From: Burkholderiales bacterium
Lineage (GTDB): Bacteria > Pseudomonadota > Gammaproteobacteria > Burkholderiales > Burkholderiaceae_D
NCBI GenBank assembly: GCA_005800405.1
Contig: SYFN01000207.1
Coordinates: 1-5,502 of the forward strand
Length of the DNA stretch: 5,502 nt
Direction of reading: 5' to 3'
The notes under the pieces are model-generated. The model saw nothing but the letters and a program-made list of their open reading frames with translations, made no database searches and was not told the DNA's origin. The position numbers and the translations under genes were made by a program. Of the stretch, positions 5,361 through 5,502 are shown piece after piece (positions within the stretch are counted from its first letter, which is position 1; each line of letters starts with the position of its first letter).

Positions 5361-5502
5361 TGTGGTGAATTCAAGGACGAAGTGCAACTTTGATTAATGG
5401 GTTGGATGGCTGAGGTGCATTAGTATCAAAGCCTTTTGACCAGCCAGTCGAAGAAGCACATGACCTATACACACCTCAGCCAAGCCGAACGTTATCAGAT
5501 TC
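5361..5502 (+). mobile_element. Left end of an IS30-family insertion sequence, truncated by the window
   Basis: The element is called from the transposase start at 5460. Its outer boundary is not proven because the opposite end lies beyond the window. The terminal inverted repeat is probably in 5361-5395: that stretch changes abruptly from the preceding A/T-tract, and contains GACGAAGTGCAACTTTGAT, similar in style to IS30-family ends. About 100 bases of leader before the transposase start also fit this family. The left coordinate could be wrong by ten or more bases. The element is transcribed away from the acyltransferase gene. Confidence 0.55.
5460..5502 (+). CDS. IS30-family transposase, 5' end only
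   Basis: Only the first 14 codons are present: MTYTHLSQAERYQI. This is a highly characteristic IS30-family opening (consensus M-x-Y-x-x-L-[ST]-x-x-E-R-Y-x-I), the start of the N-terminal helix-turn-helix that recognises the element ends. The catalytic DDE domain lies beyond the right edge, so whether the gene is intact cannot be told. A GAAGAAG purine run (5450-5456) precedes the ATG by three to four bases and can serve as ribosome binding site. The assignment rests on a very short but distinctive motif. Confidence 0.78.
   Translation, partial: MTYTHLSQAERYQI

Noticed and set aside
1..5502. CRISPR array, tRNA or rRNA genes
   Set aside because: I saw no regularly spaced direct repeats, and no tRNA-like or rRNA-like sequence on either strand.

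Overview
The window looks like chromosomal DNA of a Gram-negative proteobacterium, most likely a betaproteobacterium of the Burkholderiales type. The grounds are: several predicted Sec-exported proteins; a branched-chain-amino-acid-type periplasmic binding protein paired with a NIPSNAP protein, an arrangement I associate with that group; an AlgI-type membrane O-acyltransferase; and moderately GC-rich coding DNA with AT-rich gaps. The taxonomic call is inference from gene content.

Layout. Bases 1-909 hold a minus-strand pair: a NIPSNAP-family protein (592-909) followed 44 nt later by a periplasmic ABC-transporter binding protein (547 down to the left edge, 3' end missing). A 319-nt divergent gap (910-1228) separates it from a plus-strand pair. 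That pair is a small secreted two-cysteine protein of unknown function (1229-1555) and, after 3 nt, a secreted alpha/beta hydrolase with a GTG start (1559-2653). A 151-nt convergent gap (2654-2804) with a small perfect hairpin follows. Then comes a minus-strand pair: an AlgI-like MBOAT O-acyltransferase (3866-5281) and a membrane-anchored SGNH/DUF459 protein (2805-3866), whose start codon shares one base with the acyltransferase stop codon. Further right is a 178-nt AT-rich gap. The last 43 bases are the first codons of an IS30-family transposase on the plus strand (5460 to the right edge).

How the genes may work together. The MBOAT and DUF459 genes look like a compact acyl-transfer device. 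The MBOAT would move an acyl group, usually acetyl, across the inner membrane, and the SGNH protein would act on it or on the acceptor in the periplasm, as in the AlgI/AlgJ/AlgX, PatA/PatB and DltB/DltD systems. No polymer-synthesis gene is visible here, so the acceptor is unknown. The NIPSNAP/binding-protein pair is probably linked to uptake of an organic solute. The small-protein/hydrolase pair is an exported two-gene unit with unknown substrate. The IS30 end lies close upstream of the acyl-transfer cassette and points away from it, so it may have replaced native upstream DNA. Most of the window is conventional. The acyl-transfer cassette and the unknown small-protein/hydrolase pair are the most interesting parts.
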